Source of the DNA: a bacterium
Lineage (GTDB): Bacteria > Patescibacteriota > Patescibacteriia > Patescibacteriales > GWE2-39-37
Direction of reading: 5' to 3'
Assembly (NCBI GenBank): GCA_021786695.1
Contig: JAJYMT010000030.1
Span: 1-12,632 of the forward strand
Length of the DNA: 12,632 nucleotides
Under the pieces are notes generated by a model. The model did not search any database. It was not told the DNA's origin and saw only the letters and a program-made list of their open reading frames with translations. Numbering within the stretch: position 1 is the first letter of the stretch; every line of letters begins with the position of its first letter. The translations under genes were made by a program, and so were the position numbers. Below, piece after piece: positions 10,793 through 12,632 of this stretch.

Positions 10793-12601
10793 ATGTCTAT
10801 ACGCAACATTGCAATTATCGCGCACGTTGACCACGGGAAAACCACTCTGGTCGATGCGCTGCTGCGCCAATCCAAGACCAAGCTCAACAAAGAAGCGGCC
10901 GGGTCTGATTTAATAATGGATTCGAACGAACTGGAGCGCGAACGCGGCATCACCATTTTTTCCAAAAACGCCTCGGTTGAATATCAAGGCATAAAAATAA
11001 ACATCATCGATACTCCGGGGCACGCGGATTTCGGCGGCGAGGTGGAGCGGGTGCTGTCGATGGCGGAAGGGTGCCTGCTTTTGGTGGATGCCAAGGAGGG
11101 GCCGATGCCGCAAACCAGATTCGTTTTGAAAAAGGCGCTGGCGCGGAAATTGAAAGTCATCGTACTGATCAACAAGATCGACAAGCCGGACGCGCGCCTG
11201 GATTATGTCCTGAACAAGACCTTTGATCTGTTCGTGGAGCTCGGGGCCGAGAGTGATTCTTTGGATTTTCCCGTGGTCTACGGTTCGGCGAAGGCCGGCA
11301 AGGCCGGACTGGAAGAGGATTTGGATAAGATGACGGACATCGCTCCGGTTTTCGAAGCGATCATCAAGCATATTCCGGAACCATCCGGCTCGCCCGCCTT
11401 GCCCTTGCAGGTCCTGGTCACGACCGTGACCGCGGATAATTTCAAGGGCCGCCTCGCCATCGGCCGGGTATATAACGGCCGGCTGGCGGCCGGCCAGGAA
11501 GTGACGCACATCAATCGCGAGGGCGCGATGAAAAAATACCGCCCCACTTCGCTTATGACCTTCGAGGGTCTTGCCAGAGTGGACGTAAAAGAGGTTGAGG
11601 CCGGCGACATCATTGCCTTGGCCGGTATTCCGGAGATAAACATCGGCGAGACCATCGCCGACGCGGCCGAGCCGAAAGCGCTGCCGCTTCTGTCGATCGA
11701 GGAGCCGACGGTCAAAATGACCTTCAGCATCAACGACTCGCCCTTTGCCGGCAAAGAGGGGGAGTTCACCACTTCGCGGCAGATCGAGAACCGGCTGATG
11801 AAAGAATTGGAGACCGACATGGCGCTCAAGGTGGTGTCGCAGGGCACCAGCTGGGAGGTCTCGGGCCGCGGCGAATTGCATCTGGCGATCTTGATCGAGC
11901 GTTTACGGCGCGAAGGATTCGAATTGCAGGTGGCGCGTCCGCAAGTGATCGTAAAAATCGTCGACGGCCGGGAACTCGTCCCCTATGAGCGGGTATATAT
12001 CGAGGTGCCGGAGACCTACACCGGCGCCGTGATCCAAAAATTGGGCGCCCGTAACGGCGAGCTAAAAGAGATGAAGGTGGAGAACGGCGTCGGCTTCCTG
12101 GAGATTGTAATTCCGACCCGGGGGCTGTTCGGCTACCGCAGCGAATTCCTGGTGGATACGCGCGGCCTAGGCATCATGAATTCCAGTTTTGAAAAATACG
12201 ACGCGAACCCGGCCAACTGGCGGGAGCGGGAGAACGGCTCGCTGGTCGCGCACGAGACCGGACAGACCAACCTTTACGGTCTGATCAACGTGCAGGACCG
12301 TGGGTCTTTGTTCGTCGGCCCCGGTGTGCAGGTCTACCGGGGACAGGTGGTCGGGCAGAACTCGCGCAAGGAAGACCTGCGGGTCAATGTCTGCAAGGCC
12401 AAGGAACTCTCCAATATGCGCTCCAAGGGCGACGGCTCGGCCGAGCATTTCAACGCTCCGCTTACGATGGACCTGGAACATTCGCTCGAATACATCGGCG
12501 ACGACGAGCTGGTGGAGGTGACGCCCAAGAGCGTGCGCATCCGCAAGATGATTCTGGACGAGAACGAAGAGAAGCGGCTCAAAAAGCTGGGATTGAAATA
12601 A
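10793..12601 (+). CDS. typA: Ribosome-associated GTPase TypA/BipA
   Basis: 602 residues from ATG 10793, close to E. coli BipA (607). It is a translational GTPase related to EF-G that binds the ribosome and helps 50S assembly and stress or cold adaptation. GTPase motifs are complete: G1 AHVDHGKTTL (10-19), G2 ERERGITI (48-55), G3 DTPGH (73-77), G4 NKID (127-130) and G5 near GSAKAG. Domains II and III follow, then the BipA-specific C-terminal part with TRGLFGYRSEFLVDTRG, NTETGQ-like VAHETGQTNLYGL, GQVVGQNSR and NMRSKGDGS. An in-frame ATG at 10790 and a TTG at 10775 precede it. The two remnants start MANIRN and MNIRN, supporting 10793 (MSIRN). No Shine-Dalgarno is clear. The last 31 bases of the window after the stop show no feature beyond a T run. 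Confidence 0.97.
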   Translation: MSIRNIAIIAHVDHGKTTLVDALLRQSKTKLNKEAAGSDLIMDSNELERERGITIFSKNASVEYQGIKINIIDTPGHADFGGEVERVLSMAEGCLLLVDAKEGPMPQTRFVLKKALARKLKVIVLINKIDKPDARLDYVLNKTFDLFVELGAESDSLDFPVVYGSAKAGKAGLEEDLDKMTDIAPVFEAIIKHIPEPSGSPALPLQVLVTTVTADNFKGRLAIGRVYNGRLAAGQEVTHINREGAMKKYRPTSLMTFEGLARVDVKEVEAGDIIALAGIPEINIGETIADAAEPKALPLLSIEEPTVKMTFSINDSPFAGKEGEFTTSRQIENRLMKELETDMALKVVSQGTSWEVSGRGELHLAILIERLRREGFELQVARPQVIVKIVDGRELVPYERVYIEVPETYTGAVIQKLGARNGELKEMKVENGVGFLEIVIPTRGLFGYRSEFLVDTRGLGIMNSSFEKYDANPANWRERENGSLVAHETGQTNLYGLINVQDRGSLFVGPGVQVYRGQVVGQNSRKEDLRVNVCKAKELSNMRSKGDGSAEHFNAPLTMDLEHSLEYIGDDELVEVTPKSVRIRKMILDENEEKRLKKLGLK

Positions 12602-12632
12602 TTTTTTTGTCGGGAATGGACGAAAAACCGCC

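Noticed and set aside
10910..11881. Long open frame on the minus strand opposite typA
   Set aside because: It mirrors the codon pattern of typA, has no family features and no start signals.
1..12632. CRISPR arrays, tRNA or rRNA genes, integrase or transposase genes
   Set aside because: No regularly spaced direct repeats, no cloverleaf or rRNA stretches, and no recombinase-like protein were seen.

Overview
This window reads as a piece of a bacterial chromosome, probably from the Patescibacteria (Candidate Phyla Radiation). That placement is an inference from compact housekeeping genes, mixed Shine-Dalgarno and nearly leaderless starts, many short palindromic repeats inside and between genes, and several small unrecognised proteins. 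No rRNA or tRNA is present to confirm it. Coding is dense on both strands, and most genes are core replication, envelope or translation functions.

Layout. Bases 3-269 hold the 3' end of an unrecognised gene. A compact structured RNA candidate on the minus strand follows (about 270-368, with its own promoter and terminator). Next come a broken copy of the start of polA (462-578), a small CYTH-domain gene (580-1095) and intact polA (1164-3995). A 161-bp element with perfect 26-bp inverted repeats lies against the polA stop. Then come a short-form inorganic pyrophosphatase (4168-4527) and murD (4626-5945), separated by another inverted-repeat element. A diverged copy of the last 84 bases of murD follows at 5960-6043. 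A LysW-like zinc-ribbon protein is encoded on the minus strand at 6169-6381. Then come holA (6466-7464) and an amino-acid-kinase-like unknown (7550-8050), both on the plus strand. On the minus strand are rpsT, lgt and two small membrane proteins of unknown function. Divergent promoters at 10421-10481 lead rightward into typA (10793-12601), which is preceded by two truncated copies of its own 5' end.

The pattern most worth following is that three unrelated housekeeping genes (polA, murD, typA) each sit next to short broken copies of one of their own ends. The copies differ from the intact gene largely at synonymous positions. They therefore look like displaced alleles that had been under selection as protein, not recent local duplications. 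Both typA copies stop at the same point, just before the Walker A glycine codon. The polA copy is separated from polA by an AU-rich CYTH gene that could be cargo. Repeated integration of elements into gene ends, or recombination with DNA from related strains, could explain this. A second theme is palindromic repeats inserted in frame: a 44-bp perfect palindrome in polA, and one related repeat seen both in lgt and in the first typA remnant.

Functional links between genes are loose. PolA and HolA act in DNA replication and repair, MurD and Lgt in the cell envelope, and S20 and TypA on the ribosome. Pyrophosphatase removes the pyrophosphate released by polymerisation reactions.
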